This document shows positions 16,390 through 25,156 of a DNA stretch of 64,000 nt, one piece after another. A program made the position numbers and the translations under genes. The notes beneath the pieces were generated by a model that did no database searches, was not told the origin of the DNA, and saw only the letters and a program-made list of their open reading frames with translations. Positions within the stretch are counted from its first letter, which is position 1. Each line of letters starts with the position of its first letter. This DNA comes from Kitasatospora phosalacinea (GTDB lineage Bacteria > Actinomycetota > Actinomycetes > Streptomycetales > Streptomycetaceae), in NCBI RefSeq assembly GCF_000716545.1, contig NZ_JNWZ01000028.1:11776-75775 (forward strand), written 5' to 3'.

Positions 16390-17053
16390 GCCCGGCCGGG
16401 AGCCTCGGCAGCAGGGCCGCGCCCAGCGAGAGCCAGCCCCCCGCCAGCAGCCAGCCGCCCAGGACGTCCAGCGGCCAGTGCACGCCCAGGAAGACCCGGG
16501 TGAAGCCGATCGCGGCGGCGAACAGGGCGGCCCCCGCCGCCGCGGCGCGGGTCGCGGACGGCCGGGCCCGGGACACCGCCGCCGCCAGCAGGCCGGCGGA
16601 CAGGGCGGAGGTGAAGGCGTGGCCGGACGGGAACGAGAAGGCGGACGCGTCGAAGGCCCAGCCCGCCGCGGGCGGCCGTGGTCGGGCGAAGCCGTGCATC
16701 AGGGCCTGCCGCAGCAGTTGTCCGGCCGCCAGCCAGACCGCCGGGGCGAGCAGGACCAGGGTCCTCCGGCGGCGCCCGGACGGGCGCCGGGAGCGGACCG
16801 AGAACGCGCCCGCCGCCAGCGCCAGCAGGTACGGGAAGACGTCGGTGCCCAGCGCGGTGACCGCCACCGCCAGCGAGCGGGCCACCGGCGGTCGGTGCGT
16901 CACGCCCCAGCGCACCGCGGCCGCCTCGAAGGCGAACGGGATCCAGCCGTGCACCGCCACCGCCAGGGTGAGCAGCGCGAACGCCCCGCCGCAGGCCGGG
17001 GCGAGCAGGGCGGGGCGGGCGGAGCGGGGGCGGCGCGGGGACGGGTCGGTCAT
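16340..17053 (-). CDS. PAP2-family phosphatase
   Basis: A 237-residue membrane protein with six hydrophobic segments and the type 2 phosphatidic acid phosphatase signature: RPRP in LMHGFARPRPP, PSGHAFT, and RVFLGVHWPLDVLGG, which supply the Arg, Ser-Gly-His and catalytic His/Asp set. Such enzymes remove phosphate from phosphatidate, undecaprenyl pyrophosphate or similar lipids on the outer face. The gene ends inside the convergent methyltransferase gene. It is one of three PAP2 domains in the window and is not part of the lipid operon near 50-53 kb. Confidence 0.9.
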   Translation of the reverse strand: MTDPSPRRPRSARPALLAPACGGAFALLTLAVAVHGWIPFAFEAAAVRWGVTHRPPVARSLAVAVTALGTDVFPYLLALAAGAFSVRSRRPSGRRRRTLVLLAPAVWLAAGQLLRQALMHGFARPRPPAAGWAFDASAFSFPSGHAFTSALSAGLLAAAVSRARPSATRAAAAGAALFAAAIGFTRVFLGVHWPLDVLGGWLLAGGWLSLGAALLPRLPAGLRPVCATPRRASRSPG

Positions 17054-17263
17054 CGGACCCCGGCCCGGCGGTGGGATCGGGGGGAACGGGGGAGCATCGT
17101 CGCGCCTTTCCGGGGAGCGCCGGGGCCGGGCGGCACCGTCAGGACCAGGATGGGCCAGGCGCGCCGGACGGTTGCCGAAGGGCTCGGAGTGTCCTTCGGC
17201 AGCCGCCCGGACGCCGCCCGGCAGCCGCCCGGGCCTGGCGGAGGGCGGCGGGGGCGGCGGGTG

Positions 17264-17830
17264 TCAGCCGCCGAGGACGGTGTTGCCGGTCAGCGTGCCG
17301 TCGACGCCGTCGACCGTCACCAGGTGCCGCACGCCGTCCGGGCCGAGCACCACGACCTGCCAGGCCCGGCCGCCGCCGTCCGTGGTGGCCGGGCGCAGCG
17401 ACTCGGTCCGACCGCCGGGTACCGCGGCGGTCGCCTTCGCCACCGCGTCGGCGGCGGAGAGCGGGGGCAGCGGGGCCGGGGCGCCGGGGCCCGGCCGGTC
17501 CCGTCGATCCGTACGGTGGTCGGGCCGCGCCTCGCCGCCGGAACGGCCCTCGCCGGAGCGCCCCGCCCGCCAGTCGCGTCCGCCCCGCTCGTGCCGCTTC
17601 CCGCCGCGCGCGTCGTGTTCGCCGCGCTCGCCGTCGCGGGCCGAGACCTTTCCGCCGTGGTGCCCGTGGTGCCCGGCGGCCGCGACCGCCACCGCCCCGC
17701 CCCCGACCAGCAGCGCCGCCGCCGCGATCCCGCCGCCCCAGCGCGCCGCCCGCCCGCGCAGCCACACCGGCACCGGCCGCTTCGTCGGCGCGGGCGGCCG
17801 CTCCGCCCCCGACCGCTCCTGCTCGTCCAC
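17264..17830 (-). CDS. Single-pass membrane protein with PepSY-like domain
   Basis: A 188-residue protein: a cytoplasmic Pro/Arg-rich N-terminus, one transmembrane helix at about 33-53 (GGGIAAAALLVGGGAVAVAAA), then an external His/Asp/Arg/Gly-rich linker (HHGHHGGK and repeated GER, GKR, GGR units) and a C-terminal domain at about 122-185 (SAADAVAKATAAVPGGR, AWQVVVLGPDGVRHLVTVDG) that fits a PepSY fold, often a peptidase inhibitor or sensor. The His-rich segment could bind metal. Start GTG at 17830 with GGGAG ahead. It lies just upstream of, and on the same strand as, the PAP2 gene, and downstream of the NarL-type regulator. The assignment to PepSY is moderate. Confidence 0.7.
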   Translation of the reverse strand: MDEQERSGAERPPAPTKRPVPVWLRGRAARWGGGIAAAALLVGGGAVAVAAAGHHGHHGGKVSARDGERGEHDARGGKRHERGGRDWRAGRSGEGRSGGEARPDHRTDRRDRPGPGAPAPLPPLSAADAVAKATAAVPGGRTESLRPATTDGGGRAWQVVVLGPDGVRHLVTVDGVDGTLTGNTVLGG

Positions 17831-17990
17831 GTCGTCCGTCTCCCGTTTCCCCTCCCGGTCCGGGCACCGCGCCCGGACGGGCCCCCGCGTCGACGGGGCG
17901 CGCTGAAGGGTAGCCGAGCCGACCCGGAGGCACTTCCGGCCCCCCGCCCCCTCGGGCGCGGCCGGACCGCCGGGCGGGCGGACCCCCGGG

Positions 17991-18665
17991 CTACCCGGGC
18001 GGGTGGGGGCGGGTCAGGCCCAGGTCGTAGGCGAAGATCACGGCCTGGACCCGGTCGCGGGCGCCGATCTTGGCGAGGACCCGGCCGACGTGGGTCTTGA
18101 CCGTCGACTCGGACAGCACCAGGCGTTCGGCGATCTCGCCGTTGCTCCAGCCCCGGCCGACGGCGAGCAGGATCTCGCGTTCCCGGCCGGTCAGGGCGGC
18201 CAGCCGGGGGTCGTCGTCGACCGGGCCGGGGGGACGGGCCGGCAGGTGGTGGGCGTAGGCGTCGAGCAGGCGGCGGGTGACGGCGGGGGCCACCACGGCG
18301 TCGCCGCCGGCCACCGCGCGGACGCCCGAGAGCAGTTCCTCGGGGCGGGCGTCCTTGAGCAGGAAGCCGCTGGCCCCGGCGCGCAGCGCGGCGTGGGCGT
18401 ACTCGTCGAGGTCGAAGGTGGTCAGCACCAGGACCCGGGAGCGGCCGCCGGCGGCGACGATCAGCCGGGTCGCCTCGATGCCGTCCATGCCGGGCATCCG
18501 GATGTCCATCAGCACCACGTCGGGGCGCAGTTCGGCGGTCAGCCGGACCGCCTCCGCGCCGTGCCCGGCCTCCCCGGCGACCGAGGTGTCGGGCTGGCTC
18601 TCCAGCAGCATCCGGAAGCCGAAGCGCTGCAGGGGCTGGTCGTCCACGATCAGGACGGTGGTCAC
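17991..18665 (-). CDS. NarL/LuxR-family response regulator
   Basis: A 224-residue regulator. The receiver domain has the acidic pair in IVDDQ, phosphoacceptor Asp54 (VLMDIRMPGMDG), Thr in VLTTFD and Lys in FLLKDA. The C-terminal LuxR HTH spans about 155-218 (LTGREREILLAVGRGWSNGEIAERLVLSESTVKTHV, read in parts). It starts with a GTG that overlaps the stop of the sensor kinase gene by 4 bases. With the kinase and the ABC exporter upstream on the same strand it forms a typical actinobacterial drug-response arrangement. Confidence 0.94.
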   Translation of the reverse strand: MTTVLIVDDQPLQRFGFRMLLESQPDTSVAGEAGHGAEAVRLTAELRPDVVLMDIRMPGMDGIEATRLIVAAGGRSRVLVLTTFDLDEYAHAALRAGASGFLLKDARPEELLSGVRAVAGGDAVVAPAVTRRLLDAYAHHLPARPPGPVDDDPRLAALTGREREILLAVGRGWSNGEIAERLVLSESTVKTHVGRVLAKIGARDRVQAVIFAYDLGLTRPHPPG

Positions 18666-20053
18666 GCCGGGTCTCCGATCGGGTCGAGGGCGGGCGGCGC
18701 GGGCGGTGCGGGAGAAGCGGGCGGTGCGGACGGGTCGGGAGCGGGGGCGGGGGCCGGGAGGGCGGCGACGGGCGTGACGTCCAGGTCGGCGAGCACCGAC
18801 CAGCCGCCGCCCGGGGCCGGCCCCGCCGAGACGGTGCCACCGTACAGCGCGGCCCGCTCCCGCATGCCGGTGAGACCCTGCCCCTCGCCGGGCGGCGCGC
18901 CGGGCGCGGGGGCGCCGCCGGGCGGCCCGCCGTCGTCGACCCGGACCCGCAGCCGGGTGCCCGCGAGCGAGACGGTGACCCGGGCGCGGGCCCGCGGCCC
19001 GGCGTGCTTGAGGGTGTTGGTCAGCGCCTCCTGGACGATCCGGTAGACCGTCAGCTGGACGCCGCGGTCCAGCGTTTCGAGGGCGCCCTCGGTGCGGTGC
19101 AGCACCTCCGGGCCCGCCGCCCGGATCCGGCCGCACAGCTCGTCCAGGTCGGCGACGCCCGGCTGCGGGGCCAGTTCGGGGCCGGCGCCGTGCTCGCGCA
19201 GCACGCCCAGCATCCGGCGCAGCTCGCCGAGCGCCTGCCGGCCCGCGTCGCCGATCAGGGTCAGCGCCTCCTGCCCGCGTTCGGGGGCGGAGCGGGCCGC
19301 GTACGCGCCGCCGTCCGCGAGGGTGATGATCACCGACAGGTTGTGGCCGATGATGTCGTGCATCTCCCGGGCCACCCGGGCGCGTTCGCTCGCGGCGGCC
19401 AGCCGGCTGCGCTGGTCGCGCTCCACCTCCAGCCGGGCGGCTCGCTCGCGCAGCCCGGCCAGTTGGGCGCGGCGCACCCGCACCGCGATGCCCAGCGCGA
19501 CGGCGGCGGTCACCGCGGCGGCCAGGAAGAACAGCACGTCCCACACCGACACCGCCGAGGACAGCCGGGCCGCCACCAGGCCGATGCCGAGCGCGCAGGC
19601 CGCGCAGGCCCACGCCAGGTCCCGCAGCCGCCCGTGCAGGGCCAGCGCGTACAGCGCGAGCAGCAGCGCCGCGTCCGCCCGCAGCGCCGCGCCGAGTGAC
19701 CACTGGAGCAGGAACACGGCCGTCACCGCGGCGAACGCGGCCGCCGGCCGGCGGCGGCGCCACAGCAGCGGCAGCAGCAGTGCGGCCTGGAAGGCCAGTA
19801 CGGCGGGCAGCGGCAGGTGGGTGAAGGCGACGCGGTGCCCGCGCGGGCCGTCGCCGTCGCCGTGCACCAGGTCGGGGACGCAGAACGCCAGGTAGGAGAG
19901 GACGACCACGGCGGCGTCCAGCAGCCAGGGGCGCCGGGCGGCGGGCCCGCGCAGGCGCTGCCCGGCCCGGGCCAGCCGGTCGAGCAGCGGATGGCCCGGC
20001 AGCGGCGCGTCCTCGGCGCCCGCGGCGTGGTCGGTTCGGACCGGATCGTGCAC
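18662..20053 (-). CDS. NarL-system sensor histidine kinase (HisKA_3)
   Basis: A 463-residue membrane kinase. Five to six hydrophobic segments occupy about residues 44 to 195, with almost no external loops, so it probably senses within the membrane. The phosphoacceptor is His232 in REMHDIIGHNLSVI, the HisKA_3 signature, and the ATPase domain is at about 325-425 (YRIVQEALTNTLKHA, GLTGMRERAALYGG). A Pro/Ala-rich tail of 45 residues follows. It is coupled to the regulator gene by a GTGA overlap. Cell-envelope stress or an antibiotic is a likely signal by analogy with similar kinase-ABC loci. Confidence 0.92.
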   Translation of the reverse strand: MHDPVRTDHAAGAEDAPLPGHPLLDRLARAGQRLRGPAARRPWLLDAAVVVLSYLAFCVPDLVHGDGDGPRGHRVAFTHLPLPAVLAFQAALLLPLLWRRRRPAAAFAAVTAVFLLQWSLGAALRADAALLLALYALALHGRLRDLAWACAACALGIGLVAARLSSAVSVWDVLFFLAAAVTAAVALGIAVRVRRAQLAGLRERAARLEVERDQRSRLAAASERARVAREMHDIIGHNLSVIITLADGGAYAARSAPERGQEALTLIGDAGRQALGELRRMLGVLREHGAGPELAPQPGVADLDELCGRIRAAGPEVLHRTEGALETLDRGVQLTVYRIVQEALTNTLKHAGPRARARVTVSLAGTRLRVRVDDGGPPGGAPAPGAPPGEGQGLTGMRERAALYGGTVSAGPAPGGGWSVLADLDVTPVAALPAPAPAPDPSAPPASPAPPAPPALDPIGDPA

Positions 20054-20138
20054 GGGAAGCCCCCGGGGTGGTCGGACGGGGTGCGCCGCGGTGCCCGGAC
20101 GGCCGTCCGGGCACCGCGGCGGCGGGCAGGTCAGTGTG

Positions 20139-20987
20139 TCAGGCGTCGCGCCGCAGCAGCCGCACCGCGCCGCCGGCCAGCGCGGCCGCGGTCCACAGCG
20201 CGAACACGGCGAGCCCGGCGCCCGGCGACAGCGTGGTGCTGTCGTGGTGCAGGGCGAACACCGCCTGGCCCGCGTTGCTCGGCAGGTACGGGCTGATGTG
20301 GTCGTGCCACGAGCTCGGCAGCAGCGACACCAGGCCGGGCACCAGCATCAGCGAGGCGACCAGCACCGAGATGCCGCCCGCGATCGAGCGCAGCAGCATC
20401 CCCAGCGCGACGCCGATCACGCCGACCAGGGCCAGGTACAGGCCCGCGCCGAGCAGGCCGCGCACCACCCCGGCATCCGAGAGGGTCAGCGCCGCCCGGG
20501 TGCCGGAGAGGATCCCGCTGCCGAGCAGGAAGGCCACGAACACCCCGGCGGTGGCCAGCACCAGCGCGACCACCCCGTACACCAGGGCCTTCGCCCACAG
20601 CACCGGCAGCCGGCGCGGCACCGCGGCCAGCGTGGAGCGGATCATGCCGGTCGAGTACTCGCCCGCCGCGATCAGCACGCCCAGCACGCCGAGGGCGAGC
20701 TGCGCGAAGTTGGTGCCGAACAGCGACAGGCTGAGCGCGTCGGCGTCGGCGAAGTCCCGGTCCATGGGGCGGCCGGAGGTCAGCCGGGACTTGAACTGGT
20801 AGGCCGCGATCACGCCGAACGCCACCAGGAAGAACAGCCCGAGGCCCAGGGTGATCCAGGTCGAGCGCAGCGACCAGGCCTTCGCCCACTCCGAGCGCAG
20901 CACCCGGACGGCGGTGACCTCGTACGGCGGGCGGGCGGGGCGCTCGGCGGCGGCCGGCGCGGCGGGGGTGGGGGCGATGGTGCTCAC
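20139..20987 (-). CDS. ABC-2 type transporter permease
   Basis: A 282-residue protein with six transmembrane helices, starting after a Pro/Ala-rich N-terminus. The first helix region (SLRSTWITLGLGLFFLVAFGV) and the loop with GEYSTGMIRSTLAAVPRRL are characteristic of ABC-2 permeases linked to DrrA-like ATPases. The GTG at 20987 overlaps the stop of the ATPase gene by 4 bases and has GAGGAG ahead. Together they should export a drug, peptide or lipid. Expression is probably under the adjacent two-component system. Confidence 0.92.
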   Translation of the reverse strand: MSTIAPTPAAPAAAERPARPPYEVTAVRVLRSEWAKAWSLRSTWITLGLGLFFLVAFGVIAAYQFKSRLTSGRPMDRDFADADALSLSLFGTNFAQLALGVLGVLIAAGEYSTGMIRSTLAAVPRRLPVLWAKALVYGVVALVLATAGVFVAFLLGSGILSGTRAALTLSDAGVVRGLLGAGLYLALVGVIGVALGMLLRSIAGGISVLVASLMLVPGLVSLLPSSWHDHISPYLPSNAGQAVFALHHDSTTLSPGAGLAVFALWTAAALAGGAVRLLRRDA

Positions 20988-21925
20988 GCGGCGCTCCTCG
21001 GGGTCTCGGCGGTGGTGGTGGTGGAGCCGTGGTACTCCACGGCGTCCCGGGTCAGGTCCATGAAGGCCTGCTCCAGGGAGACCGTGCGGGTGGCCAACTC
21101 GTAGAGCGCGATGCCGTGTTCGGCCGCGACGGTGCCGATCCGGCGGGCCGTCAGGCCGGTCACCTCCAGCTCCTCCGAGCCGCTCCGGCCGGTGATCTCG
21201 ACCCCGGGCCCGGTGAGCAGCCCGCGCAGCTTCGCCGGGTCGGCGGAGGCGACCGTGACCCGGTCCCCGCCGGCCTGCGCGACGAGTTCCCGCACGGTGG
21301 TGTCGGCCAGCAGCCGGCCCCGGCCGACCACGATCAGGTGGTCGGCGACCAGCGCGACCTCGCTCATCAGGTGCGAGGAGACGAACACCGTCCGCCCCTC
21401 GGCGGCCAGGCCGGTGAGCAGGTTGCGGATCCACAGCACGCCCTCCGGGTCGAGGCCGTTGACCGGCTCGTCCAGCATCACCGTGGCCGGGTCGCCCAGC
21501 AGGGCCGCCGCGATGCCCAGGCGCTGCCCCATGCCCAGCGAGAACGCCCCGGCGCGCTTCCTCGCCACCGACTCCAGGCCGGTCAGGCCGATCACCTCGT
21601 CGACCCGGGAGCGCGGGATGCCGTGGGTGTGCGCCAGCGCCATCAGGTGGTTGAACGCCGAGCGCCCCGGGTGGATCGACTTCGCCTCCAGCAGCGCGCC
21701 GACCTCCTGCAGCGGCGCGGCGTGCTCGGCGTAGCGGCGGCCGTCGACCCGCACCGACCCGGAGGTGGGCGCGTCCAGTCCGACGATCATCCGCATGGTG
21801 GTGGACTTGCCCGCGCCGTTCGGGCCGAGGAACCCGGTCACGCTGCCCGGTCTCACGGTGAAGTCCAGCCCGTCGACGGCGGTCTTCTCGCCGTAACGCT
21901 TCGTCAACTGCTGCGCCTCGATCAT
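20984..21925 (-). CDS. ABC transporter ATP-binding protein, DrrA-like
   Basis: A 313-residue ATPase. Walker A is GPNGAGKSTTM, the signature is FSLGMGQRLGIA (a common variant of LSGGQ in this subfamily), Walker B is ATVMLDEPVNGLDPEG and the switch His is in VFVSSHLMSE. A C-terminal 90-residue domain (DRVTVASADPAKLRGLL, LEVTGL, SLEQAFMDLT) is typical of drug-export ATPases. The ATG at 21925 follows GGGAG. It leads a two-gene operon with the permease. Confidence 0.94.
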   Translation of the reverse strand: MIEAQQLTKRYGEKTAVDGLDFTVRPGSVTGFLGPNGAGKSTTMRMIVGLDAPTSGSVRVDGRRYAEHAAPLQEVGALLEAKSIHPGRSAFNHLMALAHTHGIPRSRVDEVIGLTGLESVARKRAGAFSLGMGQRLGIAAALLGDPATVMLDEPVNGLDPEGVLWIRNLLTGLAAEGRTVFVSSHLMSEVALVADHLIVVGRGRLLADTTVRELVAQAGGDRVTVASADPAKLRGLLTGPGVEITGRSGSEELEVTGLTARRIGTVAAEHGIALYELATRTVSLEQAFMDLTRDAVEYHGSTTTTAETPRSAA

Positions 21926-22022
21926 CGGCCCGCTCCCTGCCGCCACCCGGCCGGGACCGTCCCGACCGCCTCGTAGCCACGCTAGGCGCGGCGCGGGCCG
22001 GGACGGCGGCACCCGGGGACGA

Positions 22023-22646
22023 TCATTCGCCGCCCGGTGGTACCGCGGTACTACCCCCTTCGGGTGCCGGTACCAGCGCGGCGACCAGACGGCGGATCAG
22101 CTCCGGGCGGTCGTCCGTCCCGGCGTGACCGTGCATCAGCAGGTGGTGGACGGTGCCGACCAGGGCGAGCGCCAGCATCGGGCAGTCGGCGCCGGGGGAG
22201 AGGCGGCCGAGGCCGCGCTCGGCCTCCAGGTACGCGGTCATCGCGCCCTCCACCGCGCCCGGCCCGGGCGCGCCGTCCCGCCAGGCCCGCCCGACCCGTT
22301 CGGCCGCGCCGGGGCGGGAGAGCGCCGCGGCGGCGATCACCGGTCCGTTCGCGCCGAGCAGGACGAGCGCCGCCCGGGCCAGGTTCTCCCGGACGTCCCC
22401 CCGCCCGGCCCGGCCGGGCAGCGGGGCGACCTCGGCGGCGACCTTCGCGAAGCGGTCCAGGACGAGTTGCGCGACGAAGTCGTCCAGGTCGGCGAAGTGG
22501 TTGTACAGCAGCCCCTTCGCGCAGCCGGCCTCCTCGGTGACCGAGCGGTTGGTCAGCCCGGTCGGGCCCTCCCGGGAGAGCACCCGTCCGGCCGCGGCGA
22601 ACAGCCGCTCCCGGACGTCGGGGATCGCTACGCCGCGCGGTGACAT
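22023..22646 (-). CDS. TetR-family transcriptional regulator
   Basis: A 207-residue TetR repressor. The N-terminal DNA-binding domain (about 10-55) contains TNRSVTEEAGCAKGLLYNHF, and the rest is the helical ligand and dimer domain. The gene is divergent from a methyltransferase gene at 22744. The gap holds two strong palindromes based on GTATGGGC, which are almost certainly its operators, one covering its own promoter side and one the methyltransferase side. So it should repress itself and the methyltransferase until an unknown ligand binds. The adjacent ABC exporter ends upstream on the same strand and could also be affected. Confidence 0.93.
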   Translation of the reverse strand: MSPRGVAIPDVRERLFAAAGRVLSREGPTGLTNRSVTEEAGCAKGLLYNHFADLDDFVAQLVLDRFAKVAAEVAPLPGRAGRGDVRENLARAALVLLGANGPVIAAAALSRPGAAERVGRAWRDGAPGPGAVEGAMTAYLEAERGLGRLSPGADCPMLALALVGTVHHLLMHGHAGTDDRPELIRRLVAALVPAPEGGSTAVPPGGE

Positions 22647-22674
22647 TCGGGTCCTCCCGGTGGGGGCCTTGCCG

Positions 22675-22717
22675 GTATGGGCACTCGCCCATACGCTGGG
22701 TATGGGCAGATGCCCAT
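22675..22717. promoter_or_regulatory. Two TetR operators
   Basis: Site 1 is GTATGGGC-ACTC-GCCCATAC (22675-22694), a perfect 8-base inverted repeat with a 4-base spacer. Site 2 is ATGGGCA-GA-TGCCCAT (22702-22717), preceded by a further GT so that its left half also reads GTATGGGC. The dyad centres are 25 bases apart. They fill the gap between the TetR gene (starting leftward at 22646) and the methyltransferase gene (starting rightward at 22744). Confidence 0.85.
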
Positions 22718-22743
22718 CCTAGCCTTCCCGACAGGGGGACTCC

Positions 22744-23598
22744 ATGTCCGCACCGGTGAACACCGCACAGTCCGAAGCCTGGAACGGCGCCGAGGGCCGC
22801 CACTGGAGCGACCACCAGGACCGCTGGAACGCCGTCAACGAAGGCTTCGACCGGCCCCTGCTCGACGCCGCCGCGATCGGCGCCGACAGCCGCGTCCTCG
22901 ACATCGGCTGCGGCGCCGGCCGGACCACCCGGCTCGCGGCCCGCACCGCCGCCGCCACCCTCGGCCTCGACCTCTCCGGCCCGATGCTCGCCACCGCCCG
23001 CGCCCTCGCCGCCGCCGAGGGTCTCGACCGGATCGCCTTCGAACAGGGCGACGCCCAGGTCCACCCGCTGCCCGACGCCGCCTTCGACACCGCGATCAGC
23101 CGTTTCGGCACCATGTTCTTCGCCGACCCGGTCGCCGCGTTCGCCAACGTCGCCCGCGCCCTGCGCCCCGGCGGTCGGCTCGCCTTCGTCTGCATGGCCG
23201 ACCCGGCCCGCACCGAGTGGATCGCGGTGTACGACACCGTCCGCGAACTGCTCGGCGTCCCCGCCCAGGAGCCCGGGCCCGCCGACGGCCCCGGCATGTT
23301 CTCGCTCGCCGACCCGGCCCTCGTCCGCCGCGTCCTCGACGCGGCCGGCTTCGACCGCGTCCGCACCGAACCCGTCGAGGCCGCCGGCCGCTTCGGGCAC
23401 GACGCCGAGGACGCCGCCGACCTGCTGCTCGGCTCCGGCCCCGGCCGGCACCTGCTCACCCTCCTCGACCCGGGGAACCCGGACGCCGCCGCCCCCCGGG
23501 TCCACGCCGCCTTCACCACCGCCCTCACCCCCCACCAGGGCCCCGACGGCGTCCGGCTGCGCACCGCCGCCTGGCTGGTCACCGCCGTCCGCCGCTGA
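22744..23598 (+). CDS. Class I SAM-dependent methyltransferase under TetR control
   Basis: A 284-residue methyltransferase. Motif I is VLDIGCGAGRTTRLAA (about 50-65), followed by GLDLSGPMLATA, the FEQGDAQVHPLPDAAFD acidic loop and LRPGGRLAFVC. The SEAWNGAEGRHWSDHQDRWN N-terminus is typical of a Streptomyces subfamily that is often repressed by a divergent TetR gene. The C-terminal half binds an unknown small molecule. Because the gene faces two operators of its neighbour regulator, it may modify and inactivate, or finish the synthesis of, the inducing compound; that is inference. Confidence 0.9.
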   Translation: MSAPVNTAQSEAWNGAEGRHWSDHQDRWNAVNEGFDRPLLDAAAIGADSRVLDIGCGAGRTTRLAARTAAATLGLDLSGPMLATARALAAAEGLDRIAFEQGDAQVHPLPDAAFDTAISRFGTMFFADPVAAFANVARALRPGGRLAFVCMADPARTEWIAVYDTVRELLGVPAQEPGPADGPGMFSLADPALVRRVLDAAGFDRVRTEPVEAAGRFGHDAEDAADLLLGSGPGRHLLTLLDPGNPDAAAPRVHAAFTTALTPHQGPDGVRLRTAAWLVTAVRR

Positions 23599-23689
23599 AC
23601 CGCCGCCCGCCGCCGAGCCGCCGTCAGGTTCCGGGCCGCCGTCCGGTTCCGCCCGGTTTCGCCGTCCCGGCCGGGGGCACACGCGCCGC

Positions 23690-25156
23690 ATGGACCAGTC
23701 ACAAGCGCCGGTGCTCGAGGCCCTCGCAGCTTTCCACGCCAACCCGCTGACCGTGTTCACCCCGCCCGGGCACAAGCAGGGGCGGGGTGCCGACCCGCGG
23801 GTCCTGCGGGCCCTCGGGCCGGACGTGTTCCGTTCCGACGTGCTGGCCAGCGGCGGCCTCGACGACCGCACCGACTCGCGCGGCATCCTGCCGCACGCCC
23901 AGGCACTGATGGCCGAGGCGGTGGGCGCCGATCACACCTTCTTCTCCACCTGCGGCAGCTCCCTGTCGGTCAAGGCCGCCATGCTCTCCGTCGCCGGGCC
24001 GCACGAGGAACTGCTGGTCGGCCGGGACGCCCACAAGTCCGTGGTGGCCGGGCTGATCCTGGCCGGCATCCGCCCGGTCTGGGTCGACCCGTCCTGGGAC
24101 GCGAACCTGCACCTGGCCCACCCGCCGCGCGCCGAGGCGTTCCGCGCCGCCCTGGAGCGGCACCCCGACGTCAAGGGCGCGCTGGTCACCTCGCCCACCC
24201 CGTACGGCACCTGCGCCGACCTGGAGGGCATCGCCGAGGTCTGCCACGCCGCCGGGAAGCCCCTGATCGTGGACGAGGCCTGGGGCGCGCACCTGCCCTT
24301 CCACCCCGACCTGCCGCAGTGGGCGATGGACGCCGGGGCCGACGTCTGCGTCACCTCCGTGCACAAGATGGGCTCCGCCCTCGAACAGAGCTCGGTCTTC
24401 CACCTCCAGGGCGACCTGGTCGCCCCCGACGTCCTCAAGCAGCGCGAGGACCTGCTCGGCACCACCAGCCCCTCCGTGCTGGTGTACGCCGCGCTCGACG
24501 GCTGGCGCCGCCAGATGGTCCAGCACGGCCGCGAGCTGTACGGGGCCGCCCTGACGCTCGCCGCCGACGTCCGCGAGCGGATCGAGGCCGTCGAGGGCCT
24601 GCACGTCCACGGCCGGGACGACTTCTGCGGCCCCGAACTGGCCGCCGACCTCGACCCGCTCCAGGTCATCATCGACATCTCCGCGCTCGGCACCACCGGC
24701 TACCGGGCCGGCGACTGGCTGCGCTCCCACCACCAGCTCACCCTGCACGTCTGCGACCACCGCCGGATCAGCGCCCAGCTCACCCACGCCGACGACAGCA
24801 CCACCGCCGACGCCCTGCTGCACGGCCTGCGCGAACTCGTCGCCGCCGCGCCGACCCTGCGCCCGGCCACCACCGTGGACGTCCCCGACCCCGGTGAGCT
24901 GCGCCTCGACCAGGAGGCGCTGCCGCGCGACGCCTTCTTCGGGCCGACCGAACACGTGCCGCTGGAGAAGGCGTCCGGCCGGATCGCCGCCGAGATGCTC
25001 ACCCCCTACCCGCCCGGCATCCCCGCCGTCGTCCCCGGCGAGCGCCTGAACGACGCCGTCCTGGACTACCTGCGCACCGGGCTGGACGCGGGCATGCTCG
25101 TCCCCGACAGCGCCGACTCCGAACTGAAGACCGTCAAGGTCGCCCGCGAGACATGA
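23690..25156 (+). CDS. Orn/Lys/Arg decarboxylase, fold-type I PLP enzyme
   Basis: A 488-residue PLP-dependent decarboxylase of the SpeA/CadA-like group without the N-terminal wing domain. It has TPPGHKQG at 24-31, FFSTCGSS for phosphate binding, Asp195 in IVDEAWGAHLPF for the pyridine nitrogen, and the Schiff-base Lys226 in TSVHKMGS. The C-terminal domain ends with MLTPYPPGIPAVVPGERL, typical of the family. Likely products are cadaverine, putrescine or agmatine; the substrate cannot be fixed by sequence reading. Its last codons overlap the CinA gene by 4 bases (ATGA), so the two are coupled. Confidence 0.92.
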   Translation: MDQSQAPVLEALAAFHANPLTVFTPPGHKQGRGADPRVLRALGPDVFRSDVLASGGLDDRTDSRGILPHAQALMAEAVGADHTFFSTCGSSLSVKAAMLSVAGPHEELLVGRDAHKSVVAGLILAGIRPVWVDPSWDANLHLAHPPRAEAFRAALERHPDVKGALVTSPTPYGTCADLEGIAEVCHAAGKPLIVDEAWGAHLPFHPDLPQWAMDAGADVCVTSVHKMGSALEQSSVFHLQGDLVAPDVLKQREDLLGTTSPSVLVYAALDGWRRQMVQHGRELYGAALTLAADVRERIEAVEGLHVHGRDDFCGPELAADLDPLQVIIDISALGTTGYRAGDWLRSHHQLTLHVCDHRRISAQLTHADDSTTADALLHGLRELVAAAPTLRPATTVDVPDPGELRLDQEALPRDAFFGPTEHVPLEKASGRIAAEMLTPYPPGIPAVVPGERLNDAVLDYLRTGLDAGMLVPDSADSELKTVKVARET

